From: Lantana camara
Lineage: Eukaryota; Streptophyta; Magnoliopsida; Lamiales; Verbenaceae
DNA length: 64,000 nucleotides
Reading direction: 5' to 3'
Assembly (NCBI GenBank): GCA_037501455.1
Contig: CM074860.1
Span: forward strand, 45,208,501 to 45,272,500
Under the pieces are notes generated by a model. The model saw nothing but the letters and a program-made list of their open reading frames with translations, was not told the origin of the DNA and did no database searches. Made by a program: the position numbers and the translations under genes. How positions within the stretch are numbered: position 1 is the stretch's first letter; the number at the start of each line of letters is the position of its first letter. This document shows positions 43,958 to 56,856 of the stretch, one piece after another.

Positions 43958-46176
43958 TGTAGCGCCCCTTAACACTACAACCCCGCACCGTAGTACTTCC
44001 CGAGTGGATGTGAGACCTAGCACTCGAGAAATACTCCGGCGAACGGACAAGACTATGCCATACCAGAGTATGAAATTTAAATGCAACGGAAAAATAAACA
44101 TGAGCAATAAAAGGGGGCAATATGTAACGAAATGCATATTATTAAGTTGGACAAGTAATTACAACGATAGGTCTAACTTCAAAGAAGAGTGGTTATTGTA
44201 GGATGTACATGCACTCATGATCACTCTAAATAACTGGAATGTGACACCTTAAAGCTTCAAGATACCTCCAAGGCGTCGCTGTATAGATTCCTAAAATCAT
44301 GAATTAAAAGAGTAGGAGGGTTAGTCAAAATGACTAAGTGACGGGGGTTGAGGGTTATGATTATAAGCAAGATTTTTGAAGTGTTTTGACCAAGAAGGTC
44401 TTGGTTTGAAATGTATGTACTATATAGTAACTAATAAATATATGACAATAATATCCGGTTCATATCTGTTTGAAATAGGAGTAGGGGGAATATAGGCTAT
44501 ACTTTTAGAAAACTTATGAACCGTTTTGAAAATGATTTTATGCCCGCAAGCTAGGCATCTCCAACCTTAACTCCTTAAAAACCAAGAATATTCGTAACGA
44601 CATTGATCAAGATGTCGTTACTCAGTAAAAACAAATACAACAATACCATCCTTCTTCCTCCAGTGTCACCTCAGGGAGCTACCCCTAGTGACAATATACA
44701 TGAATTTGGGACGGACGTACCTTTTCCCTCCAGTTAGACCACCACCAAGATCTAGTTGGCGGCTGGTATAATAGTAGACCTCGGCCCGTGCCTCCCGGAC
44801 TACTACTTCTACCAAGACCACCGGGCCCATAGGAAAAACAATAACTTTACTTGCAAGACGAGAATATTTACCCGTAAGAAAGTACTAAGTACTTTTCGGG
44901 AAAAGTATGTTTTCAATAATTAACAAGAATTATTCTCCCATAAAGGGAAGAATAACTTGAAAGGAAATTCAAGAAAATAAAGTAAAGTATTTTATCATGA
45001 TTTCAGTTGAAACGATTTAAACCCTCACCGGTACCGAGACTTAAGTGGAAGTGTGAGGATTCCACTCTTCGATGCTATGTTCACCTTTCTCGGCTACACA
45101 GCCCAAAACAGGGCCTGGATGAAAACAGTAAGTTAAGGCAGTGGTAAAGCGTTTATAGACCGTGATCCAACTTTTTGAATCATCATGCATTGCATTCTTA
45201 CATGAACTTTGTGCTCGTATATGATCTGACATGCTTTAAGGGGGAATTCTTGACCTTTGATACAGTTTACTATTCATAACCCGAGCCTACCTTGTTCATA
45301 TTGCTACTCGAACCCTAGAGGTTCATCACACATGTTTCCCAATCGTTTGAACTTGTTTCCCGAACTCAGAGAGTTTTTCTTGAGTCATAAGGGTATTTTT
45401 GGAACTTACCGACCAAAGTTACTATTCATCAGAAAATGAGCTTTTGATTCTGATACCTTTTCCTACCCAAGTTACAGTCGAATCGATCCTTGAGTCGAGA
45501 CGAGTCTTTTGATATTATTCTTGGCTTGGAAATCCATTCCGGAACTTTGTTTTATTGAAAACGTTTTCGAAAACCCTAGTTTACTATTCCTTTTACGAAC
45601 GGTTTTCATTCGGAAAATGTTTTCTCTTCGGATTCGCATTTCTTGAGCTATTTCAAGATTTTTGAGATGTTTTACAACTTTTGATTCAAACCCTAGCTTG
45701 AAATTTTGAAGCGTACGTTCGTACGTGAGAATTCACTATTCACTCTACGTTCTCAACTTTTTAACGGTAAAACGTTTTATAGTCGATTTTGGACTCAAAA
45801 CGCTTCTCGATTTATTTCTTGAATTTTAGAAGCAATCCGGACTTGAAAATCATTCTAGAAAGTCGTTTTTCACTCGTGTCGAGTTTCGAGCTCAAAACCT
45901 TTATTCACTAAAACTAATGTATCTTTCAAACGGTAAATCCGATTTCGATGAATGAATATGCGTTTCGAAGCTAATTTTCTTGCCGTAGGAATGGTTATAC
46001 TTCCAGCCACTTATCCTCGATCCTTGGGGGACGAAATTACAGAATTACCCCCAGCAGCCCTATTTTTACCTTCTTAATCCCTAAAGCTTCTAGAAGATAC
46101 AAGTGGATGAACTCTTGTTTTGCTCTCCTACCCTTAAGCCATCTCTAATTGCAAGGTGAGGGGCTTCTTCACAACT

Positions 46177-46184
46177 ATAAATAC
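46177..46184 (+). promoter_or_regulatory. TATA box of the C 5' LTR
   Basis: TATAAATA, about 1.08 kb into the LTR, followed by ACCCCTCCC and a TC-rich leader. Conserved in the 3' LTR at 59296-59303. The best promoter candidate in this family. Confidence 0.75.
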
Positions 46185-46984
46185 CCCTCCCATGGCATTT
46201 CATTCCTTGCTCAAAGTTGTGTTAACAACACCCTTTCTTCTCTCCCTCTCCCCCTCTTTGCCGTCGGCCACCCCCTTTTGTAGCTAGGTTAGTTTGTTTT
46301 GTTTTTATGTTATGTTAGTTTAGTTTATGTTTTTATTTTATGGTATGTTTATATTATGTTTAGGTTGGGTCTTAGGGTCTTCCCTAAGCCATATAGGATT
46401 TTATTTTATGCATTTATTATATAGTTTTCATGATATGTTTGTGTAGATGTTTATATGTTTTAATTGTTTAGTATATGCTTGAATATGTTATGAATTGCTC
46501 TAGTATATGCTATGATCATGTGATATGATTGTTATATTATGAGAATTGATGCATGATTATGGAATTTAAATTATGTTCATGCATGTTAGCTAATGGAATA
46601 GTGATTTACAATTAATTATGTCACAACTTGTTACATGTTGATATTGGAATTAAATTGTTACATGTTACATGCCCAAAGGTTTATGATATATGATATGATA
46701 TGATACGAAATATGTTGTGACATGTTGTCACATTGTTATATGACTCTTGAATTATGAATTGAGCTTATGATATGATTTGGATTAATGGATTAGTGCCTTG
46801 ATTATGTTATACACTTTAATGGTGTCACATGTTATAACCTAAGATAGAATAGTGTTTCATAACTTGATCTTGTGCCTTAATTGGACCTCTTAACTATAGG
46901 TTATACCTTTAACCTAGATCACACTTGATTATATTAACATGAACTTGAAACTATAGGTTATAATCAAGATCATAATTTAATTAG

Positions 46985-47190
46985 GGTGTGTGTGTGTGTG
47001 TGCATGCCGTGTGTGTGTGTGTGTGTTCGTGAATGGTGTGTGTGTGTACCGTATGTGTGTGGGTGTGTGTATAGTAAGGGTTTGACCCGACCCTTTGACC
47101 CGACATGTGAATAGTAACCTGTGAATAGTAATCGTGAATAGTAATCTGGAATAGTACTTTTGAATAGTGCTTTTGAATAGTAAAAATGAA
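46985..47190 (+). repeat. TG microsatellite and TGAATAGTA repeats in the C 5' LTR
   Basis: Interrupted TG runs, then about six copies of a TGAATAGTA-like motif. The homologous region is 60106-60305, where the TG runs are shorter. Confidence 0.85.
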
Positions 47191-48248
47191 TTAAAACTTG
47201 TGCTTTCTTAATAGACATTTGCACCTAGGGTTTCCATATCCAGGGTCTAAAAGGTGTTTTCAAAATGTGTTTTCTTTCTTGGACTTGTTTTATAACCTAA
47301 GGTTTGCGATAGGATTCATAATTTGACTAAAGCTTACTCGGTTATAGTAAGATCATAGTCTCTCGTTAAGAGTAACTCACTTTGACGTATTCCTTTGTGT
47401 GTTACCTTTCTTGAATACCTTAAATGGTATTACTCTCTTGTGTTACATGTTCTTTACATGTTCCTTGTTCATTTGTTTCTTGCATTTCATATGCATCTTG
47501 GTTAGTAGTGGGTCTTAGTTGTTAAGCTCACTCTAGTACGCCACCTACAGGAGTTAAAGTTGAGCACTGGGATCCCCAGGGCACCGCATAATCTGTCTAC
47601 CTACTTTTTGTTACTATTAGGTGAGGTGAAGTTATAAATGTTTTCCAACTGGAACCACGATTATACTATCGTATCATATGTTTTGAAATTCAAAGCTAAA
47701 CCTCGTTTTGAACTATCCCTTTTATCGGGACATTCTCTTGAAAGGATCATTCATACTTTAATAGTATACCTTGATCTACAGCACATGTTTTCCAAAGTTC
47801 TGCATTCTTGTTCAAAGACAGTTACATGTTTTGCATATGTTTTCAAAGTACAGTTTACAGATAGTTTCACATGTTTTCAGACAGAATCATATGTTTTACA
47901 GACAGCATCATATGTTACAGTTACAGTTTCACATGTTATAGTTAGCATACTGGAGTGGTACTCTGGTCACTGCTAATCTTAAATGCAAGCATACAGTTTA
48001 CAGTTTGGGCCTGGCGGTTATGTGTGGAGGTGATGCTCGGGAGGTGAGCGCCAACGACATCACCAATACCGGCCGCCACACTTAGACAATTGATACCGAC
48101 TTTTACCAGGAGGTTTGTTAAGTCAGGACAATCTGTCTGGGAACCGACAGCAAATCTGTTCCCATTACATATTTACAGGTCGCCTAGGGCTAGCTACCCG
48201 AAGTGAAAACCGGTGGAGGATGGTGCATGTTTGTATGCGTTGGTAAGA

Positions 48249-48400
48249 GTTGTTGTTGACATTGGTCCGATAGTCTACTGTGTGCGGAGTTGTTGTTGAC
48301 CTTGGTCCAATGCTCTACTATATGTGGGGTTATTGTTGATCTTGGTCCGATACTCTACTATACGTGGAATTATCGTTGATCCTAGTCCGATGCTCTACCG
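48249..48400 (+). repeat. Four 40-bp tandem units in the C 5' LTR
   Basis: Units of TTGTTGTTGACCTTGGTCC plus about 20 bases containing GCTCTACTATA, period 40. Same number in the 3' LTR (61367-61516). Confidence 0.87.
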
Positions 48401-49271
48401 AATCATGTTTTCTAGAGTAAGGAAGGAGGAGCCTAGCTTGCGGGCAAAATTCTGTTTCATAAAGGATGGTTCATATCTGGAAAAGTTCACCTTACCCTTA
48501 TCCCGTTTATTGAAAGAACTATGAACCATCAACAGCATATGTGTGCGCGTGTGATAGCATTCATGAAAATGTTTTATAACGTGCATTCTTTTACAGGATC
48601 ACATTCAAAGAGTTTTATCAACCGAACTTGTTTCGAGTTCTTCTTTAAAGCATCGCATTTAACAGTTTCGAACTTTACTTCAAGTTCTTTAATTCAGTAC
48701 TTTCTTTAAAGTATTCCCTCACTTAGTCCTTTTGACTAATACCTCTCCCGTTTTCTTGCCTCGTGGTTTCAGGTCTTGCAGCCGCAGTCTAGAGGTATCT
48801 TGAAGCTCTAGATTGTTATTTTTGTTTCAGTCAGGACTTAGTATTACTTCCTTTTGTGTCCTGCATATGTTTTATGGCTGCATCACTTTATACTTCTGTA
48901 TATGTTTCTGAATACTTGAGTATCTTTGTTATACTCTTTCTGCTACTCTGTTACCGATATTTTGAACTCTACTATATCGGTACTTATATGTGAATCTGTT
49001 ATATGTTCTGATATGCCGAGTCTCTCCTACACGATCAATATGTTCTTGCTTGTTACATGCCATCACGCACATGTTTTGAAAAGTTTTAAAATACTCTGAT
49101 TTTCCGCTGCATAGCCACATCGTTGTACATGTATAGTTCTGATAGATAACTGTTCGCTGGAGTATTTCTTGAGTGATGGCTCACACCATTACTTGAGAGG
49201 TGCTTCAGTGCGGGGGTTGAGACGCCGCTCTCCTCTTGTTCTGGTACGGGTGGGGGCGTTACAGCCTGAGG

Positions 49272-49281
49272 TGGTATCAGA
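49272..49281 (+). other. Primer binding site of element C (tRNA-iMet)
   Basis: TGGTATCAGA eight bases after the LTR end at 49263. Complementarity is shorter than in A and B (next bases TC, not GC). Confidence 0.82.
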
Positions 49282-49286
49282 TCATC

Positions 49287-49312
49287 AGGTTAAGTAAGAT
49301 GAGACTTAACCT
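49287..49312 (+). other. Perfect hairpin after the C primer site
   Basis: AGGTTAAGT-AAGATGAG-ACTTAACCT: 9-bp stem, 8-base purine-rich loop, five bases after the primer site. A/B/D/E have a different leader. Confidence 0.75.
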
Positions 49313-49315
49313 AGG

Positions 49316-50131
49316 TTGCTCTCATGTTGCATCATGGATTGTTCACGCATTGAATCCAGGATCATTCTCATATTGCATCGAGACAGGATATTTGGGGATT
49401 GCATGGTTCTGTTATTTGGATTTCATATCTGTGGTATCTTCTGTATAGCTATAGCAGTTCAGCCACACCAGGATCCTAATCAGCAGATGGATGAGGCTTT
49501 CTTTGAGCAGTTTGAGGCCCCGCGTACTGTGGCAGTTTCTCGCCGTGGAGGCACTCGTTTCTACACTTGGCGTAGGTCTAGGAACAGTGGCAGACCTGAG
49601 TATTCCTATCCTAACAGAGTTGTGCACTATCTCGAGTCTGAGAGAGATGGTTACTTTCAGGAGTATCAGAGGACCCGTGAGGTCAGGTTGGAGTCTCTGC
49701 GCTATCAGGATTAGTCACTGCAGTACCAAATTGACAGGGACATCGCTCGTGAGCATGCTGCAGAGATGACTCATATTGCTGATCAGAGAGCTGCTCGTAT
49801 TACTGAGCTGGAGGCAGATCTTATGCAGATGACTATCGATCGCGATACCTCTATGGAGCGTCACCAGCACTACCGTGCCCGTGTGAGAGCTCGCCTATAT
49901 GATACCTATCACTTATCCGATGAGCAGGTAGTTGAGGAGGTCGAGGGTCAGGATGTCAGTCAGGCCTCTCAGGAGCCCGAGCCTATGCAGGATCAGTCTG
50001 ATGGAGGCGATGGAGGGTCTGATGATGATGATGATGGCGGAGATGATCCAGCAGGACACGGACAGGGTGAGGTCGTTACCGTTTCTGATGAGACCACCAA
50101 GGGTTCTTTGGACCACAGTTATCAGGGTTGA
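49316..50131 (+). pseudogene. Extra ORF upstream of gag in element C
   Basis: One frame from 49316 to a stop at 50129-50131, broken only by TAG at 49712-49714. Likely start ATG 49487 (MDEAFFEQFEAPRTV), about 214 codons. N-terminal half is Arg/Tyr-rich (RRGGTRFYTWRRSRN). The middle looks helical and possibly coiled-coil (ITELEADLMQMTIDRD, then RHQHYRARVRARLYD on either side of SME). The C-terminus is strongly acidic (GGDGGSDDDDDGGDDP). No zinc knuckle, protease or known domain recognised. It lies between primer site and gag, where most chromoviruses have only leader. Could be an accessory protein or a captured sequence. Function unknown. Confidence 0.6.
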
Positions 50132-50951
50132 TTGCTGATGGGAGATTTCTGTAAATAGTACTGATGCATATATATATCTATCTATGGATGGCGGACGTAT
50201 AGCCGGGACAGTTCAGGACTGACTTTTGGATGAGGGGATGTATAGCTCTGGTAGATGATCCCCGACTTTTGGCACCACGGATGACGGTTCAGATGACTTG
50301 GTACCTACTAGGTTATTTTCAGCAGGGTTGGACGGATTGGTAAGGCCTGTAAGGGAGTCAACTCGATGGTATCGGGTCCTCCCCATTTTTGAATTAATAC
50401 TGTTAACATGTGGCCTGTAGTAAATTTTACCAAACCTTGCACAGTTATAAAACTTTCGGCTTTATGTTGGATATCTGTTTACTGCTTTCCATAACTGTCA
50501 TTGCATGAGTCTTAGAGTTGCTTCAAGATACCATTAGGACCGTTGATAGGATCATGCCATTTCATTTATTGTTAGCATGCTATTGTTCTTGATATGTTGA
50601 ATACGCTTCTGGATATGTTGATCATGTTACAGTTCTTGTTGTTATGACAGTACACGTTCTGTTCCCGTTTACATGTTAATCATGTTTTGGGATATGTTAT
50701 ACATGTTTCTGATATGTTGATATGTTACCCGAGCTTCTGTTCTCGTTTACATGTTGTCTGACAATTGTTTCTGTTTATATGATATGTTTGGAGATCTTGA
50801 ATCTTTGCTGACATGTTGTTATGGGAATGTGTTGTTCTCATACTTATATGTGACTACGTGAGAATGTGAATACGTGGTTACGGATTCTGTGAATCATTAT
50901 ATGTTATGCATCGAATATATGTATCTGAATGCTTGTGAATTCAGTAACAAC
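50132..50951 (+). other. Leader between extra ORF and gag in element C
   Basis: About 820 bases, T-rich, with repeated GATATGTTGAT/ACATGTT-like motifs (50580-50830). No ORF of note. Confidence 0.55.
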
Positions 50952-52130
50952 ATGCCACCGAGAAGAGCGCCCCGGAATCGTGTACCACCACTGCCACCCC
51001 AAAGAGAGATCACGCCACCCCAAAGAGATATCACGCCACCCCCGGAACGGGAAAGAACTCCGGAATTAAGGGATGTGCTACGACAATTTATGAGGGCTTG
51101 TGCACCAAGAGATAATCCTCCTAATGAAAGGTCATTGGAGAAGTTTCTGAGGATGAATCCGCCTAAGTTCTATGGAGAACCGAACGACATAAAGGCTGAG
51201 AATTGGATTACCAGTCTTGAGAAGATTTTCGAGGCTATGGAGATCTACCCAGAGGATCGTGAACGAGTTCGGTATGCTACTTTTCTTATGGAAGGAGCTG
51301 CATACAATTGGTGGAAGCACGTTCAGCACATGTGGATTGAGAACAACGTTGAAGAAAGTTGGGATGAGTTTATCAGAGAGTTTCAGCAGAAGTATACGCC
51401 TCAAGTGACTCGTGATGCACGAGAGGCTGAGTTTATGAGTCTGGTTCAGGGAACAATGAATGTGATGGAGTATGAAGCTAGGTTTGTGAGGCTGATCAAG
51501 TATGCTCCTCATATTCTGAATGATGAGCGTCACAAGACGAAGAGGTTTATTGATGGACTGAAGCCCGAACTTCGGTTGGCACTTGCATCTTTGGTTATTG
51601 AGACCTACAACCAGGCTGTTGATAGAGCACTAAGGGTTGAGGCTGCACACAAGGAGATCAAGATAACTACTGCCCGTCAAAGACCTTCTAACCCTAAGCC
51701 TTATCCAGGGAATAAGCGACCATCCGGATCTTTTCCCCAAGGAACTGGAAAGAGGCCAATGGTAACACCACAGCGTCAGCAGCAGAACGCTCCACCGAAA
51801 CAGCAAGCACAGAAGCAGAAAGCGCCACAGCAGTATCAGAAGGCGCCACAACAGCAAAGAGCACCTCAGCCAAGTCCAGAGGAAATTGTTTCCCGATATT
51901 GTCGCCGAACGGGACACACTGAGGAGAACTGTCGCAAGAAAGCTGGACAGTGTTTCCCGTGTGGTTCCCCTGAGCACCAGATGGATAGTTGCCCGCACAA
52001 GATCAGGAGATTTGGGGTCCAGGATAAAGGAAAAGCAGTGGTGGGTACTACGAACAAACCGGTGGTCAAAGGCAGAGCTTATGCTTTGGATGGTAAGGAG
52101 GAGGTTGATCCTTCGTCTGTTGTGGAAGGT
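50952..52130 (+). CDS. gag: gag of element C
   Basis: ATG at 50952 (MPPRRAPRNRV) begins just where the A and B gag proteins begin. N-terminus Pro-rich with TPPQRDITPPPERERTPE. Gag core ENWITSLEKIFEAMEIYPED, YNWWKHVQHMW, EFIREFQQKYTPQVTRDARE and GTMNVMEYEARFVRLIKYAP. Then a Gln/Pro-rich linker and two zinc knuckles: the first (SRYCRRTGHTEENC) lacks its first Cys, the second (CFPCGSPEHQMDSC) is intact. Open throughout and in frame with the protease. The longer ORF reaching upstream to 50874 has no gag-like residues. Confidence 0.88.
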
Positions 52131-55100
52131 ATTATGCACATTTTTAACACGCCAGTTAAGGTCTTGTATGACCCTGGTGCTACGCATTCATTTGTTGCTT
52201 CTAAATTATGTGCGCATTTACAGTTTCCGCTTGAATACTTGCCATATAAATTTGAAGTGAGTTCTCCTTTGGGAACTTGCCTTGTTACGGATCAAGTATA
52301 TAAACGCTGCCCTATATGTATTGGTACCCGTTGTTACCCGACGGATCTTATTGAGTTACCGATGATAAGATACGATGTTATACTTGGTATGGATTGGTTG
52401 TCTAAGTACCGAGCTAAGTTGGATTGTTACAAGAAAGAGATCATCTTGGAAGAAGATGAAAGTGGGACATCAGAAGGGAAAGTTGAGAAGTTATCAGTGA
52501 TTTCTTCGATGGAAGCTAAGAAGCTGATTCAGAAAGGAGCTATTGGACTTGTTGCTATCTTTTGAATAGACCGAAAGATCAACTTAAGATCGAAGAAGTG
52601 GAAGTGGTGAACGAGTTCCTAGATGTGTTTCCTGAGCATTTGGATTCGTTACCTCCTGACAGAGAGTTGGAATTTTCGATCGAGATGATATCAGGAGCTG
52701 AGCCGTACTCGAAGACACCTTATAGAATGGCTCCAGCTGAATTAGATGAACTGAGAAAGCAATTGGACGAGTTGATTGAGTCTGGATATGTTCGACCGAG
52801 CACCTCGCCGTGGGGAGCGCCTGTGCTTTTCGTTAAAAAGAAGGATGGATCATTGCGTTTATACATTGACTATCGGGAGCTGAATAGGATGATAATCAAG
52901 AATAAGTATCCTCTCCCTCATATCGAAGAGCTGTTCGACATACTACAAGGATCAAAGGTCTACTCCAAGTTAGATCTAAGACAAGGGTATTATCAGTTGA
53001 AGATCAGGGAAGCAGATATTCCAAAGACTGCTTTCAATAGCCGATATGGACATTATGAGTTCGTAGTAATGCCGTTTGGTTTGACGAACGCACCAGCTGC
53101 ATTCATGGATATGATGCACCGTATATTCAAGTCGTTTCTCGACAAGTTTGTAGTAATCTTCATCGATGATATTTTGGTATTTTCGAAGACACCGGAGGAA
53201 CATGCTGAACATCTTCGAATCGTGTTACGCACTTTGCTGGATCACAAGCTATATGCAAAGTTCAGTAAATGTGAGTTCTGGCTTGAGAGAGTTACATTTC
53301 TCGGACACATCATATCAGGATCTGGAATCGAAGTAGATCCCTCGAAGATCGAGACGATTATGGATTGGAAGTCACCGAAGAATCCTTCAGAAGCAAGGAG
53401 TTTTCTGGGATTAGCTGGTTACTACCGGAGGTTTGTCCAAGATTTCTCGAAGATAGCTACACCTCTCACTAAGTTGACAAAGAAAGAAGGAAAGTTTGAA
53501 TGGACGGAGAAGTGTGAGCAAAGTTTTCAAAGATTGAAAGAGATGCTAACAACTGCACCCGTGTTAGCGTTGCCAGAAGGAAAAGAATGATATACTATTT
53601 ACACCGATGCTTCGAAAGAAGGACTAGGAGGAGTTTTGATGCAGAATGGAAAGGTGATTGCGTATGCATCAAGGAAACTCAAAACGCATGAAGTCAACTA
53701 CCCGACACATGATTTGGAGTTAGCAGCGATAATCTTCGCTCTGGGAAAATGGAGACATTACCTGTATGGAGTTACGTTTGAGATCTTTACTGATCATAAG
53801 AGCCTGCGATATCTATTCACTCAGAAGGAGTTGAATATGCGACAGAGGAGATGGATGGAATTTCTGGAGGACTACGACTGCATTATTCAGTACCATCCAG
53901 GAAAGGCGAATGTTGTAGCAGATGCTCTAAGCAGGAAAGTTCATTTGGCACAGATTTCTGCCAACCCCGAGGTTGAACGAAGAGAGAGAATGGAGGTGAT
54001 AACTAAAGCTCGAGTAGCGAACGTTGTGATGATATCACCTTTGAAAGAACAAGTGCTGGAGGCACAGAAGAACGACGAGTGGATCAAGAAATGTCTCGAA
54101 TCTAAGGAGAAAGATGATGAGACCAAGTTCAAGGTTGATGAACATGGAATATTGAGGTACAAAGGTCGAGTATGCGTACCAACTGTTTTGAGGAAAGAGA
54201 TTCTCGACGAAGCGCACAAGACTAAGTACACGATACATCCCGGAGGCACTAAGATGTATCAAGATGTTAAGACGCATTTCTGGTGGAATGGGATGAAGAG
54301 AGACATAGCCAACTATGTCAAGAAGTGCTTAACTTGTCAGAAAGTTAAAGCTGAGCACCAGAAACCGAGTGGGAAGTTGCAACCATTACCGATTCCGACT
54401 TGGAAGTGGGAGCAAATCACGATGGATTTTGTCACTGGATTACCCAAAGTCAGAGGAGGACAAGATAGTATCTGGGTGATCATTGATCGATTGACAAAGT
54501 CAGTGCACTTTTTGCCAGTTAAGACGACGGATAAGGTCAGCACATTGGCAAAGCTGTATCAACAAGAGATTGTTAGATTACATGGAGTCCCGAACAGTAT
54601 AGTGTCGGACAGAGATCCGAAATTTACGTCGTACTTATGGAAAGAAATTCAGACTTTGATGGGAACGAAGTTGAACTTCAGTACTGCAGCGCATCCTCAG
54701 ACGGATGGACAATCAGAAAGGATGATCAAATACTTGGAAGATATGCTAAGAGCTTGCGCTTTGGACTTCCAGGAAAGTTGGAAAGATTGTTTACCTCTTG
54801 TGGAGTTTGCATACAACAATAGTTATCAAGCTTCTATTAAAGCTGCTCCATATGAAGCCTTGTATGGAAGGAAATGTAGATCCCCATTGTACTGGGATTT
54901 TGATGAAGCAAGATGTACTGAGGAAGGACCGATCAGAGTGCATTCAGCTAAATGGATAATAGAAGCGACAGAAAAGATTCAGATCATTCACCAGAGAATG
55001 AAAGCTGCCCAGGACAGGCAAAAGGGTTATGCTGATCGACGAAGAAGGGATTTGGAATTCGCAGTGGGCGAAAAGGTATTTCTGAAGGCATCGCCAAGAA

Positions 55101-55384
55101 GGGTTTTCCCGAATTGGGAAAGGTGGAAAGTTAAACCCGAGATATGTTGGACCATATGAGATACTAGAGAGAGTCGGACCGACAGCTTATAGATTGGATT
55201 TGCCTGTAGGACTAACAGGAATCCACAACGTATTTCATGTATCTCAGCTTCGCAAGTGTTTCTCGGATGAGACAGAGGTTGTACCGGTAGAGGAGATACC
55301 GTTGGAACCGGATCTGACTTATGTTTTGAAGCCCGCTAAGATTCTTGATAGGAAGTTTCAAGAGCTGAGGAATAGGAAGATTCC
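52131..55384 (+). pseudogene. pol: Defective pol of element C, part 1 (protease-RT-RNase H-integrase)
   Basis: Protease ([21 protein letters not shown]), then a frameshift near 52557 (LVAIF-stop where the A/B pattern is an LN.PKDQ frame). RT ([21 protein letters not shown] near 53158-53175), TGA at 53588-53590 inside the RNase H start ([11 protein letters not shown] follows in frame), RNase H ([16 protein letters not shown]), integrase finger ([12 protein letters not shown]), core with [23 protein letters not shown] and GQSERM (catalytic residues intact), then a frameshift near 55135, and the chromodomain entry KPAKILDRKFQELRNRKI, cut by LTR M at 55385. The integrase is well preserved. Confidence 0.9.
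55380..55384. repeat. Target-site duplication of solo LTR M (left copy)
   Basis: ATTCC, matched at 58068-58072. Confidence 0.92.
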
Positions 55385-56856
55385 TGTAGCACCCTAGACC
55401 CCAAGGCGCCACATCCCCCGCACTGTAGCCTCAATCCACGTATGAAATGGACAGTTCATACATAAACCAAGACCACAGCGAACGGGTGACCATAAAACGA
55501 CGCTCTAGGCGGGACACTCTCCCCAATATAATTAACAAACATGAATAGAAAAGCGGAAGCAATAAGATCATTCATATATACATATAGGTACCATATTTAT
55601 TCATAGATACATATAGGTACCATCTATCGATCGATACAATATCATATCCCAATAATATACATAACCATGAATCCAAAATACTAATATCGATCCATAACAT
55701 GACATGTTCCAAAAGTGGTATACATGAAGGTATGAGACTAGACCCGTGGAATGCAAGACTCGACCAACTCCCGCCTAGCACAACCACGCTCAAAAGGTAC
55801 CTGAAAAGTGAAGTATCAGTCTACCGAAGACTGAGTGAGGGGCAATAAATATATATATAACACACGTCACATGCAAGGTGTAGCCTCGGGTGAAGATCTT
55901 TGAAAATGAAAGGAATAGATATACACAAGTAAAGACTTAATCTTTGCCCGAGATTACAACCAACCCTTTTAAACACGTTTAATTTATCATGCTTGTCAAT
56001 ATCATTAACATGTGGCCCCGGCGAGTAAGGGCAATCTCCAACCGAACTCCCAATCGTGAACAATACGTGATCATGCTTGCCTGCTTGATAAATAAGTGAT
56101 CATGCAATTCATTGAGTGCTCACATAAACAATTTCATACTTGAAAACATGCAATAACCCGAGGATAACCCGACATTCCGGATAAATCCCCAGTCTCCTTC
56201 TTCCTCCGGGTGATAGCGAGTTTGCAAGGCTCGACTATCCACGACATGGTGTGTGTAGAGGACATGACCCTCTAGACACGGAACTCCTTCCACCACTAAT
56301 CTCCTAGTGGCTTCGGGGGTGATCCCAACAATGTGAGGATAATTCAGGAGTTACACGTCAGCCCTTGCTTTCCCGGTTGGCTCAAGAAGTACCCTCGGGC
56401 CCACGTGCAATCATGTACTCGCCAACATGCATTGAAAATCATGGCAATCGATCCATTCTTGCTTGAAATGTTTATTACTTTGAAAACGGTTATAATTATA
56501 ATAGGTTTTGGCCGAAAACTAGCACGTACGGGTGGTAGGGTTAATTTTACCAAAACAAAACCTCACCTTTCTTGCAAAGTATAATAAAGAAGCGTTCTAA
56601 GGAGCTTGCTCCTCGTCCACGCCCTCGTGACCTGTGCAAATACAATGCATAACCATGAGACATGCACTAAAATGACCAAAATAGGACGAACGGCGAAAAC
56701 GTGTCGAGACGACCTCGAAAATGCAATGTGGTATTATAACTTTTGGTTTCACATCATATTAACACGTATTATAGCAATTCGGGGTCAAAGAAGTCGTTGG
56801 ATCGAGGGGCCAAAATCGTAAATTTATGCCGTGAATTTTGTTCTGTCAGCCCCGTG

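Larger units (their letters stand above)
45094..49263 (+). repeat. 5' LTR of element C
   Basis: About 4170 bp, near-identical by eye to 58215-62379. Contains a TATA box (46177-46184), TG-rich microsatellites (46985-47064), TGAATAGTA repeats (about 47105-47185), ACATGTTTT/CAGACAG-type repeats (about 47780-47945) and four 40-bp units (about 48249-48400). Ends GGGGGCGTTACA at 49263. Confidence 0.9.

Noticed and set aside
46970..47224. His/Thr-rich ORF in the TG microsatellite of LTR C
   Set aside because: Composition is purely that of the TG repeat. Frame and length change between the two LTRs.
51132..52187. Minus-strand ORFs of 133 and 185 codons opposite C gag
   Set aside because: Shadow frames of a real gag gene.
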